Assembly: GCA_951812925.1 (NCBI GenBank)
Contig: OX638372.1
Location: 49,813,722 to 49,877,721 of the forward strand
Direction of reading: 5' to 3'
Length of the DNA stretch: 64,000 bases
DNA from: Calliopum simillimum
Taxonomy: Eukaryota > Arthropoda > Insecta > Diptera > Lauxaniidae
This document shows, one piece after another, positions 10,200 through 21,674 of this stretch (positions are counted from its first letter, which is position 1; each line of letters starts with the position of its first letter). The notes under the pieces were generated by a model that saw only the letters and a list, made by a program, of their open reading frames with translations, did no database searches and was not told where the DNA came from. The translations under genes were made by a program, and so were the position numbers.

Positions 10200-12455
10200 C
10201 TCTGAACAGGATCACTATATGCATAGGTCATAGGGCTCACTAGCGCCGTCTGCTGTGAAAAATTACCAAATTGTTTTTAGTTGGTAACACACTCTGGTTT
10301 TGAGACATGCTACGCTCGCTAGGCATAGATCATATACTTATATTGATATATCTTAAATTAAACACAGAAATTTGCTAAATTCATGAAGAAGTTCTACAAT
10401 TTTCTTTCTGTAACATCACAGGACCAAAAATATCATTTACATCAACCCGCTGTAAAATATAAAAACAATAAAGATATCCATAACAATTTTCAAAATACAA
10501 AGTACGAAATTAGTCACATATTCAGTCAGCGCCCTTTTGGTGTTAAGTATCGAATGACGTGTAAGGCTTAAGAAGTGAAAAAAAGGATAACTGCTGTTCA
10601 AAAAAAATGCTGAATGAAAGACCCAATTTTGACAGGTGGGTGGGTGTAGTGGTGAATACCAAAAAAAAAAAAAAACAAACTCTCATGCACTCATATACAA
10701 ACACATCATCGGCACACATCGGCAGCTGATACTCAATACTATGCAAATGCACACACATACACATATACACACAAACGCATTAATGTCAATTTGCAAAACG
10801 CGCGCACTCGCACTTGCACAGTGGGGTGGGATGTAAACGTAGGCTGAATTTAAATTTTTTTGAATTTTTGAATACGGGGGTTTTCGTTTTTGCTACCAAC
10901 AACAGCAACATGTATGCTGGTTTCTCGCTCAAACAATAAAAAATTATTATGCATCACATTCTAAAATATTCAAATTTCTATAAAATTTTATTATCAACCC
11001 AACAGTGCTGCCATCAGGTTTTTATTATTTGTTTTTTTTTTTTTTTCTTCTTTTTGTTGGTTGGTTGCTATGTTTTAAATTTTTTAATATTTGTTATAAA
11101 TATTTATTAAGTTGTTGCTTTTGTTGTTATTGCTATGGGTGTTGTTTTGAAACAGCAGTCGCTGTGTTTTTTTGTGTCGTTCCAGCAAATGTGTGAATTA
11201 ATTGAAAGCAGCGCACGTAGAGCGTTTTTTTTACGTATTTTGTATAAAAAATGTATAAAAAAAACGTAAAAATTGTAATATAAAAGCAGCAAGTGGTTGT
11301 TGGTTGGTTGGCCTGCTTGAATACTTCAAAGCACCGCAGGAGTGCGGGCGTTGCCGAAAAACGTTGCGTTGAAACTTTTATTACGAATTGTGGTAAACGC
11401 TTGGTTTTGTGGTGTTGCCAGCGGCAAGGGAGTTGCGTGCTTTCTCTTTGGAATTTCTGGGCATAGCTAATAATTTTTCACGTGCATTTTGTGTAAAATG
11501 AAAGCCCAAAATTTTTTGAAGACAAACCAAAACGCTGAGGTTCTCTCCAGTCTTTTATGAAGATTTCAAATTGCTATAATTTAATTAAAAGTTTTTTGTT
11601 TTTTCTTTTGTAAAGACAAAGCAAACGTAGTAGTATGTGTTTGACAAGAAAAAGGTAAAAGTTGAGCACAGACACAAGAGACTCACGTTAAATTAATAAT
11701 TAAGTGCGTAAAATATTAGTGTTGTACCCTTCTGCGCCATGGGTAAAGTAGAAGAAATAGCAAATAATATAAAATATTTATGTTGCATACTTCAAGGTGA
11801 TTAAAATTGTTTTGCTGCCAGCTTTTGCTGTGCGTTGCTTGTGTGTGTATGTATATGTAAGGTTGTAAGTATGTTGTTTATTATTGTCTAAAATTTGTGT
11901 ATGTTACTTGAACATAATTTCCCGGAATACCCTAAGAAATGTTTGTGTACATGTTGTAAATTAATTTAAACATACTTATGGGCATTACTTGTATGTATGT
12001 AATAACAATGAAGAGATATTTAAGAACTTAAGCTTCATTAAAGAGCATTTTGTCTGTTGCTTTAAATTTCCTGCAGGCAATAAGCTTTTGAGCTTTCAGC
12101 AAAATATATTTTGTTTAATATCTCAGTTATTAACGTGAGGGTCACATGTTTCATGTTCTCTTAATTTTAAGCCTCAAAATATGCAATTAAGACTCTTATG
12201 TTTTTAATTACATTACAACAAACCTTGTGAAGAAAAATATATTAAATTTTGCTTGAAAATATTAAAGCATATTTTTACGCTTGAAATGAGAGACATAGCC
12301 TTAATAAAAATCGATCAGTATCAGGAGTAGGTATACAATTGTGAAAAGTTCCAGCAGTCTAATGAAGTACTCATAACATCATGATAATAGCGGCCCTAGC
12401 GAAATTGTTATTTGTGTAAAAAAAAACATTTTTTACTCATTGCGCCCAACGTTCA
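10200..12455. other. Non-coding stretch with microsatellites
   Basis: No gene recognised. It holds an A14 run near 10660, CA/TA-rich sequence at 10740-10800, GTT-rich sequence at 11050-11160 and slightly GC-richer DNA at 11300-11460. The small open frames coincide with low-complexity sequence. Confidence 0.55.
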
Positions 12456-12460
12456 CCAAT

Positions 12461-12608
12461 CGTCAAGAATGTGGGAATTGATTTTTGCTGAATTTCTGGC
12501 ATAACAATTTCTCTTCAAAAAAGCGATCTCAGGCCCGAAAAAAACGAGTATCAGTTTCCAAATAAGCGACCCTAATTTACCCGATAAAAGCTATAAGGAT
12601 CTCATTTA
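12461..12608. repeat. Direct duplication, copy 1
   Basis: The run TCAAGAATGTGGGAATTGATT..CAAAAAAGCG..AAGCGACCC..AATTT..AAAAGCTAT..GGATCTCAT recurs about 470 bp downstream at 12930-13094 in the same order. The copies are clearly diverged. Whether this is a local duplication or two ends of an old element is open. Confidence 0.6.
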
Positions 12609-12929
12609 ACCAGAAATTTTAATTTTTATACATTGAAACATTATGGTGATGCAACGTTAAGTGTCAATTTTGAAAAAAGAACCCTATATCTTAAGATTGA
12701 TACTCCGTTAGACCATAGGGTTGACATCTTATATGTCCCTTACTATTTTTTTATGGAGCACATTTTTCTCGAAAATACCATGATAGTTTTCTTATTGGCT
12801 TTTCTCTCTTCGCTTTGGTCATATTTTAAAAAATATGTTATAAAATACCCCAAAAAGGCAATAATGGGAGCTTTGGGGAAATTGAGGAAAAAAAATTTCT
12901 TGAGTTAATATGCCGAAGATTCTCTAAGT

Positions 12930-13094
12930 CATCAAGAATGTAGGAATTGATTTAACAGACTATTGGACATATCTATTTCACTCCAAAAAAGCGGAAAGAC
13001 AACCAGCGTTCTCAGAGCTGATAGGAAAAACCCGTTATCAAGTTCGCAATCAGCGACCCTTAATTTGTTAAAAAAGGGTTATCGGGATCTCATC
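12930..13094. repeat. Direct duplication, copy 2
   Basis: Same order of landmarks as copy 1, with a short insertion in the middle (GGAAAGACAACCAGCG region). The open frame at 12633-12908 lies between the copies and has no recognisable domain. Confidence 0.6.
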
Positions 13095-13299
13095 AAGAAC
13101 TTTGTGTTGCAATAAAAAGTAGGTATTCTCATAGAAATCTATTAATTATGTATGTCATTTTTAAAAGAACTAAGACGTATATGAGTTTTTATTCCAGAAA
13201 AAGGTAAATGGGTCATTTTAAGAAAAAAAAAAACCACAGCATGCTTTTCAATTAAAGGTTGGAAATCGAAGAGGGCGAGGAATGCATCCTTTACAGTTT

Positions 13300-13460
13300 T
13301 TTCAACATATCTGGTGAAAGAAGCAAAATTCCGATATTTTTTATAGAAAACTTTTTGTAGAGAATTAAATTTGCCATTGAAATACTTTATTTAAAAAATT
13401 AAGAAAAAAAATGGCTTATGCTAAAAATGTTGAAACTTCGAATTCTTGTGTTTTTTAATC
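13300..13460. repeat. Fragment related to the inside of the hAT element at 55.9-56.8 kb
   Basis: The run AGAGAATTAAATTTGCCATT with its flanks (GCAAAATT(C/T)CGATAT, ACTTTTTGTAG and further on TTCTTGTGTTTTTTA) is found in reverse complement at 56515-56650, inside the hAT-type element. No ends are visible here, so it is a partial relative. Confidence 0.6.
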
Positions 13461-13628
13461 TTGTGTCGAATATAATAAAAGATTTCCCTTCAAATACATA
13501 GCTAACAAATTTTTAACGACTTTTCATCAACCAATGTTGGTAATGGCGTATTTCGTGCATTTTTGGAAATTTAGGAAGATAAAGATATCAATATAAATCA
13601 GCGTGAGTTTTGAAGGGAAAGAGTAGTA

Positions 13629-14733
13629 CAGTGAAACCTAGTTTAGTGGTACCAGGGTAAATGGGCAACATCTATTACTGAGACTCACTTCAAGGTCCCA
13701 GCACTTTTTCATCAAAATACCTCTATTGCTGGGATTATCAAACCTCTATATCTGTGATATGATTTTTGAAGTTTTTGTGCATTTTCGCTCCTATAAAATG
13801 TTGTTTTTCATCTATAACTTGGACCGTTTTGAAATAACCTCTTTAAATGGGAAATAATATTTATGTCTGTATAATTTATTTTTATACAATACACACAGGG
13901 TATATTCACTTTGTCCTTCCGTTTGTAACGCAGAGAAGGAGGCGTGGCAGATATAGAAAAATTTATATATCCTTAATTAGCGTCATCTCCTGAGTCCATA
14001 TAGCCATTTCCGTCCGTCCGTCCGTCCGTCCGTATGGCTGGCTGGCTGGGAAATACATATTTTGGGAAACTGAGCAAGATAGTTCAATGAAATTTGATTC
14101 ACTGCCTTCATCGTCAAAGTTAATTCGACTTATTGAAATGAGCCAAATCGGTCAAAAGACACGCCTACCGCCCATACAAAAAACATATTCATTAGGAGTA
14201 TATTTAACGACTATGCAACCAAAACACACACAAATACTAAAGACAATAAGTGCAAGCTCTGTTCAAAAACCAGGCGAATTTGGACAAGAGGGCGTGGCAC
14301 CTCCCATTTAAGCAATAGCTTCAAAACGCTATACTGAAAACGTTCTTTTAGATAATCCAACTAAATATCTCTCAGACGCTAAAAACTATAAATGAAAGCT
14401 CTGAGCAAAAATTGGGTGAACTCGCACAAGAGTGCGTGGCGCCTCCCATATAAGCAAAATTTTCAAAATACTGCAGTTTAGTTTATCTAATTTTTGGCCA
14501 GTTCAAAGTTAACAACCATACTAGTTTTGAATTTGTATATGCACGAGTTATCTGTCTAGGTAGGCTGTGAAATGGATTTTTTAATAAATTTCATGGAATT
14601 ATTGACTTGAGTAGGCTGTGAATGGTCATTTACAAACTTATTTGAGTTTCTTTCAAACTGTGTTAATGGGAACCTCTTTAATTGAGAGAAAAATGTTGAT
14701 CTCTTGGAGAACTCAGTTATCTAGGTTTCACTG
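13629..14733. mobile_element. Pogo-like MITE interrupted by a nested element
   Basis: The left end CAGTGAAACCTAG (13629-13641, after TA at 13627-13628) is matched by CTAGGTTTCACTG at 14721-14733. CAGTGAAACC resembles pogo/Tigger-type ends. Blocks such as AACCTCTTTAA-TGGGA and AACCTCTTTAATTGAGA recur inside. The unit is split by TACCCTACAC copy C (about 13890-14520). A TA is not evident on the right, so the right boundary or TSD is weak. Its right part also occurs at 92-260. Confidence 0.55.
13890..14520 (+). mobile_element. TACCCTACAC repeat element, copy C (nested)
   Basis: Carries the core GGTATATTCACTTTGTCC, GTTTGTAACGCAGAGAAGGA, GGCGTGGCAGATATAGAAAA, a GTCC tandem tract (14007-14032), GGCTGGCTGGCTG and two GGGCGTGGC/GTGCGTGGC units with ATATAAGC. 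The terminal decamers have decayed. It sits inside the pogo-like MITE, so it inserted later than that MITE or was carried with it. Confidence 0.75.
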
Positions 14734-14759
14734 TTTTTTCAAAAATAGTATTACGTTTT

Positions 14760-17140
14760 GTGACTAACAAATGTAAAATTTTTAACGCACATGAATGAGA
14801 TAATGTTCCCTGGGAAAATGAGCGATGAAACGTCCCTCCAAAAAAAAAAAATCATAATCAAAATTGATCGGATCAAATAAAATCCTTTTGAAGAATTGGT
14901 GATCCCACGTCAATATAACAAGATAAAGTGAAGCGACTTTCAGCGTTAAGTCCTGCTTTTTTGAAAGGTTTTCAATTTAAAATTTGTATAGTGGAAAAAT
15001 ATGTCACATAGCATCAGTCACGTAGCTTATGAAACAATGATTTATATAAATTAATATATATTAATACACCATATATAGTGCTATTCAAGTGCTGCACAAA
15101 AATCCAAAAAAGAAAAACAATTTTTAGTTTTATCTTTGTTTTTCCTAACTTTACAAACGTACGACTGATACGTGCGTTCCCATGGAAATGTCCAGATGTC
15201 AACATATCTCAAAAACTGAAAGAGATAGAATAATTTTGAGACCGTATTCAGATTCAGTATTAAAAAATGCATCGGAACTGTCTATTTTTATTTCTATTTA
15301 TTGATTGTTATTTTTTTAATACGCTAAAACTGGCGGTTTTTTAATCTACAGACAGGCAGAAAACTTTGTGCATACAAATTTTTTGTTTCCGTTTATGTTA
15401 AACTTTTCTTTTGGGTGCAAGCGCTTTTTATTTGAAACACGATAGGACTGCTCACACGTTTTTCGTCTTTTTTAACATTAATTGACTTTCGCAACATTTG
15501 TTACCGTTTTCAACGTTTAATGAAATTTCCAACATTCTTCATCTTTTGAACACTTTTTATTTTTCAATACTTTCAAATAATCCAACATTTTTTGACTGCC
15601 CCAAGTTTCTGAATGTAAGTATATTATAATTTATCCAATTTATTGATTCATTAGCGAGAATTTGACTTATATTTAAATTCTTCAACATTCTATATTCTGT
15701 TCAGCATTATTCGGCATTTGCAAAATTTTGAAAATCCTTCGCTTTTTTCACTTTTTTCAATTCTCAAAAATTTTTTCGAGTTTTTCAAAATTTGTGTGAT
15801 TTTCCAAAAACCAAAATATTCCTTTACAACTATTGAGTAACTTTTGACATCCAGAATCCAAAGTTGTGCGATGTCCCCATTTACACAAGATTGATTTAAG
15901 GTGATGCCATTCAAATTGCTTACATTCATAAAATTATAAACATAAATCAGATCATAAAATGTACTAAATACATCGCTATGTGTTGAAAAACGAAACCATT
16001 GCATACGTCTAGGCTACCGTTTTAAATTTGAATTTTTATACTCCTTAGACTCATTTCTTACGATGTTGCCTTGTTGCTTCTGCCAAGTTACTTAATTCAT
16101 TTTGTCCTTGTTGTTTATTGTTGTTGTTGTACTTGTTGTTTTTTATTTTGCTTTTGTTCATTTTTTTGTTTTGCTGTAAGTATGTGTCATGATGGCATTT
16201 GAAATTTATTTTATTTCATATGCTTGAGTCCTTCAAGTTGGCCGCTTTTTTTTGTTTTTGTTTCTTGCTTTTTCAGTTTTATTACGCCGTCGTTTGACGT
16301 CAGAGTAGCGTGTGTCAGCGCAAAGAACGGCGGCGAGCGAGTTTTTGTGTGTTCGTTCACCCTGTTGGCCTTGTTGCTGCTGTTGCCATTTTTTTTTTTT
16401 TTTTTTTTTTTTGTTTTTTCTTTTTGTTATGTTGTTGTTGCTGTTGCCAACTATGCAAGCACTAAATTTGCATAGATATACTTTGTTGGCTTAAAAGTTG
16501 ACTACTTGGCCTGACTTCTGGTCTATAAAAAATGAATACAGCATTTGCTGGTACTTTTTTGTACTCATTTTATATGTCCCTTAAAAGTAGACTACTAAAT
16601 TTTGTGTTTTTCTTTTGTTTTTTATTATATGTATGAATGTATTTGTATAATTTTTAGACTTTCTGGTCATAAAAAGTTATATTTGAACATTTAAAAGTAG
16701 ACGTGTTATTTTCGTGATTTAAATAAAAACATATTTTTTAAATTTTCAAAAGTGATGGGCTTAAAAAAAATCATCCAAAACTGTAGTTACTTTGGTTAGT
16801 CTTCACAAGTGGGGGTTTTTTTTTGAACATTTAATTGTTTCATTGTACGTATTGTTTTGTTTTCAAGTTAAAATTTTCTCTCGAAAGTCCATTTAAGCAT
16901 ATATGCTCAGTTTCAAAATGGCTTAATACAATTGAAGCCTAAGAGCATGCTAATAAACATGCCTGCTAAGCTTTAAGAGTTAACAATCAAAATAATTGCT
17001 CATTTGTATGGCTTAGTTTTAGACATCGCTCTTAAATGAACATGTTTTGAAAACAAAATAGTAGTGGATAAAAATATATATGTTGTTATAGATACTATGA
17101 CGTTTAGTTTCACGCAGCAGTCACTTTAAAGTTTAAGATT
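14760..17140. other. Non-coding stretch
   Basis: No gene recognised. A fragment at 14770-14840 resembles the GGGCGTGG-box family in inverse. Around 15480-15600 CAACATT-like words recur loosely. A 24-base T run lies at 16389-16412 with GTT-rich flanks. The short segment 16270-16350 is richer in GC (CGTCGTTTGACGTCAG) but has no gene I can name. Confidence 0.55.
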
Positions 17141-18008
17141 ACACAGGTTTACAAAAAAAAAAATGTCATGGCGTTTTGACCAGACTATGTGTTTCCTATG
17201 GATTTTGACGTCCTGAATCCGAATCCCGGATCCGTTTTTTTCGAGAACGCCTGAGAAAAACGATTTCAAGGTCATATGGAGGTCGTTTAGTGATAAATTC
17301 GCTAAAATTCTGAAACTAATTTTTTATCATTGAGTTATTAATCCTTAAAAAAAATATGTAATCAAAAAGGGTATTTCGGACCTAGTTTCGGAGATATAGC
17401 CATCGCAGTATCCGGATATATCTTCTATGAAACCGCTTTAAGTTAGGAACCCCTGGATGGGTTTGGAAAATATTGGTGTCATATGAAAGTTATTTTGTTG
17501 TTATTGCTTTTGTTGTTTTTGGTGTTGTTGATTTATTTGTTGTTGAAAAATTTCACAAAATTTTGAAAAAGGTTATATCTCGAAAATTATGAATCCAATT
17601 CAAAATATGCCCAAAACATTTTTATAGGCTGTTAAAATACCTTTCATATGACACCAATGTTTTACAAATCCATCCAGGAGTTCCCAGCTTATAGTGGTTT
17701 TCATAGAAGATATATCCGGATCTTCCGATGGCTATGTCTCCGAAACTAGGTTCGAGATACCTTTTTTGATCACATATTCTTTTTAAGGACTAAAAACACA
17801 ATGATAAAAAATTAGTTTCAGAATTTTAGCGAATTTATCACTAAACGACACATAACCTCCATATGACCTTGAAATATTTTTTCTCAGACGTTCTGGAAAA
17901 AAAAGGACCACGGATTCGGATTCAAGACGTCAAAGTCCTTAGGAAACACATAGTCTGGTCAAAACGCCATGACATTTTTTTTTTTTTTTTTTTTTTGTAA
18001 GCCTGTGT
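17141..18008. mobile_element. Foldback element, 868 bp, arms of about 360 bp
   Basis: The left arm (17141-17500) and the reverse complement of the right arm (17640-18008) match over nearly their whole length. Landmarks are ACACAGG, GTCATGGCGTTTTGACCAG, ACTATGTGTTTCCTA, TTTAGTGATAAATTCGCTAA, GTTTCGGAGA and ATCCGGATATATCTTCTATG. The spacer holds GTT-rich sequence (17498-17555). A TIR starting ACACAGG is well defined; I see no clear target duplication. Transcription through it would give a long hairpin. The arm module near 17385-17490 recurs in the composite at 20.2-21.6 kb. Confidence 0.85.
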
Positions 18009-18364
18009 TTTTGAAGTTGAATGTTTTGGTTTGGAAAATCTGTTCAATGAAAAAAATTTTCAATGAAAAAATAGGCGGTGCCACGCCCTACGAAAATAAA
18101 ATATTGTAAGTAATATTACTGACACTACTTGGTGCAAGTTATAAGATTGGGTACAACGCTTTACTATGGTATGTCCAAGTAAAGCCAAGTTAAGCCCAAA
18201 AAGTCAACTTATTTCGTTTTGTTTTCAATAAGTCTCTGCATCTTCCTACAAAGCAATGGGAACTCAAGACTAGTCTCCAGAAAATTTTTCCTGATTTCAT
18301 CTCTTTCAAGGAATGGCTAGTTTCTTAGCTGGATCTCAATCCTTCATTAAATAGTATTCCTCTT

Positions 18365-18416
18365 AAAATTATTAACTAAAATTATTAACTAAAATTATTA
18401 ACTAAAATTATTAACT
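18365..18416. repeat. 13-bp tandem repeat, four perfect copies
   Basis: The unit AAAATTATTAACT is repeated exactly four times. It is a simple minisatellite with no coding content. Confidence 0.95.
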
Positions 18417-18419
18417 ATA

Positions 18420-19600
18420 ATACAACAACGTCACATTTCAAAATGCGTCATTCTTGCTTAATTCAATCAAAAAAAAAAAAAAAAGATTTTTATATTGAAT
18501 TATGACAGTCTTGCAGCGAACGAGTGATATATTTGTATTTTTATATATATGTAGTACATCACAGTTGCAGTAAATGTCTTTAATACGTGAGTTTCATTAA
18601 ATACTCGTTCTCATTACTAAATGTCACATGAAAAGAAAAAAAAAACACAAAAAAAGGCGCATGCAAATTGTTCTCCGAACACTTACCTCACCACACGTTA
18701 CGTTATATCATCGTTATATGATTTCTACGATGGTGTATGTGTATTTTTAACTCATTTCACACATACACACGTAATATCAATAAAAGTGACATGACATTAT
18801 TTCTACTTTAGTGCTTCAGGTGATAGGCCAGCAGTTGTTGGCACTTAACCCTATTTGACCTTTTCGGATTTTCTGTTTTGCATTTTTTCAGGCATGGCTG
18901 GGTGGTGTTGTGTAGTGGTTGTGGCAGCAACTGCAACTGCAAATAGCAACCGCCTACTTTTACGACGTGCAACGCAATAAATTCTTTTTAATCGAGTTAC
19001 CTACGCCAAAATGGTTTCTTTTGTTTGTTAAGCAGAAATTTACCTACGTGTATGTAGTGTTGATATGTAAATTTAGGTTATTACTGTTGTTTTTACATTT
19101 TTATGTAGTATATTTTTAGGCTCAATATCATTGCAAATGTACATTAAAAACGGAAAGTTAGGTTAAAATTTTAAAAAATTTGCTTGACATATTGTTTTTA
19201 GTACCGGGAGCTTAATGAATGTGAGTTTCAGAAAAGCCTTTAAATTCATATTTCCTGTGCTCCCAGAAACTGTTCTGGCTCATAGTTTTATTCTTCTTTC
19301 CTTTGAATCCCTACAAAGATTGTCTATTCACGACTTATATATCCGATTATATGTTATTAAGCTTTTTTCCGAAGAATATTTGAAGTTATATCATTCCTAC
19401 AATGAATAATTAAGTACACCAAAAATTTAGAACTTTATTTTTGAGTAAGTTTTTTATATTTTTTCAAAATATTTGAAAGCAACAAACTTACTCAATAAAT
19501 CTTAACTTTAAATAGTTCCATTTCGATATTCTATGGCAGTGACAAGATTTATAGACAGTCTGGAACTGTCTGAACGCAGTTCAATCCAGAGCCTTCAAAT
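18420..19600. other. Non-coding stretch
   Basis: No gene recognised. Open frames of 64-66 residues at 18919-19119 and 19215-19409 have no known domain and no repeat or splice context that supports them. Confidence 0.5.
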
Positions 19601-19663
19601 AATAATAAAAATACGGTAGGCATGGAATGGCTGCAAGGGAAATTTTTATTGATCAAAAGATCA

Positions 19664-20146
19664 ATTCAGACCACTAAGACTATTTAGACCACTCAGACGA
19701 TTCAATCCATTCAGGCAATTCACTCCATTCAGATCATTCGACTATTCAAACAATTAAGACCATTCAGACCATTTAGACTATTCAGACAACTTAGACCATT
19801 TAGATCACTCAGATCATTCAGTCCATTCAGACCATTCAGACTATTAAGACCATTCAGACAATTCAATCCATTCAGACGATTCAGTCCATTCGAACCATTC
19901 AACCATTCAAACAACTCAGACTATTTAGACCATTCAGACCATTCAGACGATTCAGTCTATTCAGACTATTTAGATCATTCATTCCATTTAGATCATTCAA
20001 ACCATTTAGACTATTTAGACCATTCAGACTAGTCATGGTTCATGGACTGAATCAGTTCATTCTGATCATTCAGTCCATTCAGAACATTCAGACTACTAAG
20101 GCCATTCAAACCACTCAGACGATTCAATCCATTCAGAAGATTCGGA
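19664..20146. repeat. Left minisatellite arm, 9-bp unit ACCATTCAG
   Basis: Degenerate repeats of a 9-base unit (ACCATTCAG, with TTTAG, TTCAA and GATTC variants) fill this stretch. Because the unit is three codons long, several frames stay open and spell Leu-Asn-Gly repeats on the minus strand; these are not genes. Confidence 0.93.
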
Positions 20147-20609
20147 ACAAGTCAAGCGTTGCTCCCAAAGCCAAATTTTTTTTTTTTGCCAAAATATGGC
20201 TTTGGAAATTAATTACAACAACAACAGCAAAAACAAAAAGTGTCGCTCAGATCTGGTTTCGGAGATATAGCAATCGGAAGATCGGGATATAGCTTTTATG
20301 AAAACAAGTATAAGTTCTGAGTCCCTTGATGGATATTAAAAATTTTGGTGTCATATGAAAGGTATTATAACTAGCTACCAAACTAGTGTACAAAAGTCTT
20401 AAATCCGAGTTTTCGGTTTCGATATATGGCGATTTAAGATAATTTTGCCCAGGTTTTTTTAAAAAAACACTATTTTTTTCCAAAAAAAGTCTTCAATCCA
20501 TAATTTTAGTAACAAAATATGAAAGGCCATAAGACATTATTTTTGTAATCAGTTATATAACCTGACTGAATGATTTGCAAAAATTTATAAAAAAGAAAGC
20601 GCCGCAGGC

Positions 20610-20659
20610 GAAAAATTGTTATTAAAAATTTCGCGCGAAATTTTTAATAACAATTTTTC
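20610..20659. repeat. Perfect 50-bp palindrome
   Basis: Bases 20610-20634 are the exact reverse complement of 20635-20659, centred on CGCGCG with no spacer. It would form a cruciform or hairpin. It sits inside the left part of the inner element. Confidence 0.95.
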
Positions 20660-20699
20660 TCTTTTGTAATAAAAAGTAGTAGTAAACCTCACATTTTTG

Positions 20700-21190
20700 A
20701 ATAAACATTTTCATTTTGTTGTGGTTGATAGTGGTGTTGTTGTTGTTAGTAGTATTTTTGTTGTTTTGTTAGTGTTATTGATGTTGTTGTTGTTAGTAGT
20801 GTTGTTGTTGTTGTTGTTAGTGTTGTGTTTTTTGTTTTGTGAGTGTTGTTGTTGGTTGTATTGTTGTGTTGTTCTTGTTGTTGTTGTTGTTGTTAGTGGT
20901 GTTGTTGTTGTTGTTAGTGTTGTGTTTTTTGTTTTGTGAGTGTTGTTGTTGGTTGTATTGTTGGTGTTGTTGTTGTTATTGTTGTGGATAGTGGTGTCAT
21001 TGTATTTGTTAGTGGTGATGTCGTTGTTGTAATTGTAACGACTCGAACGCCAGGCCAGATATTGTCGTCAAGGTTGCTATTCCAGGCCTCCCAATAGGAT
21101 GGTCTCTCTGAGACATTGTTGTTGTTGTTAGTGGTTGTGGTGTTGTTGTTTTTGTTAGTGGTGGTGTTGTTGTTGTAATATTGCTAAATT
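20700..21190. repeat. GTT-rich low-complexity core
   Basis: Long runs of GTT with AGT interruptions, including an internal duplication of a GTGTTGTGTTTTTTGTTTTG-type block (near 20819 and 20917). A short non-repetitive island at 21038-21117 (with CGAACGCCAGGCCAG and GAGAGACC-inverse) interrupts it. Confidence 0.85.
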
Positions 21191-21674
21191 TCATGAAAAT
21201 TTCTTTAGTTTAATTTTTGTTTTTCTATAAAAAATGCCCTAATGATGCAAATTCAGCTTTAAATGGAATACTTTTTGAAGGAAAATAGATAAGGCTACCA
21301 TATTTTGTTACCACAGCTATAGGTTATTAAGGTATTTTTTTAATTTATAATAGTTTTTTAAAAAAAAAAACTGGTCAAAATTTTCACAAAATCACCATAT
21401 CTTGAAAACCATAGTTTGGATTTAAAACTTTTTCATAACAGTTTTGTAGCCAATTAAAATATCTTTCATATAACATCAATATTTTTGAAATCCATCAAGG
21501 GATTCAGAACTTATATCGGTTTTTATAAAAGCTATATCCCGATCTTCCGATGACCATATATCCAAAACCAAGTCCGAGCGACACTTTTTGATTAAACATT
21601 TTTTGTCAAAATTATACCTTTAACAAGAAAAGCTTGGTTTAAACCAAATTGGGTTCTGGGAGCAACGCTTGACT

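Larger units (their letters stand above)
20147..21674. mobile_element. Inner inverted-repeat element within the composite
   Basis: The ends AAGTCAAGCGTTGCTCCCA and its exact inverse (19 bp) bound a 1.5 kb segment. Its subterminal arms (20230-20370 and 21440-21590) match in inverse, with GTGTCGCT, GTTTCGGAGATATAGC-like, GATCGGGATATAGCTTTTAT and GGTGTCATATGAAAGGTATT-like blocks. The middle is GTT-rich. The arm module is related to that of the foldback at 17141-18008. It lies between the two minisatellite arms and is either a nested insertion or the original core. Confidence 0.75.

Noticed and set aside
12461..13094. Long terminal repeats of a retrotransposon.
   Set aside because: The two copies lack TG..CA ends, primer-binding or polypurine sites, and the 320-bp interval has no coding content.
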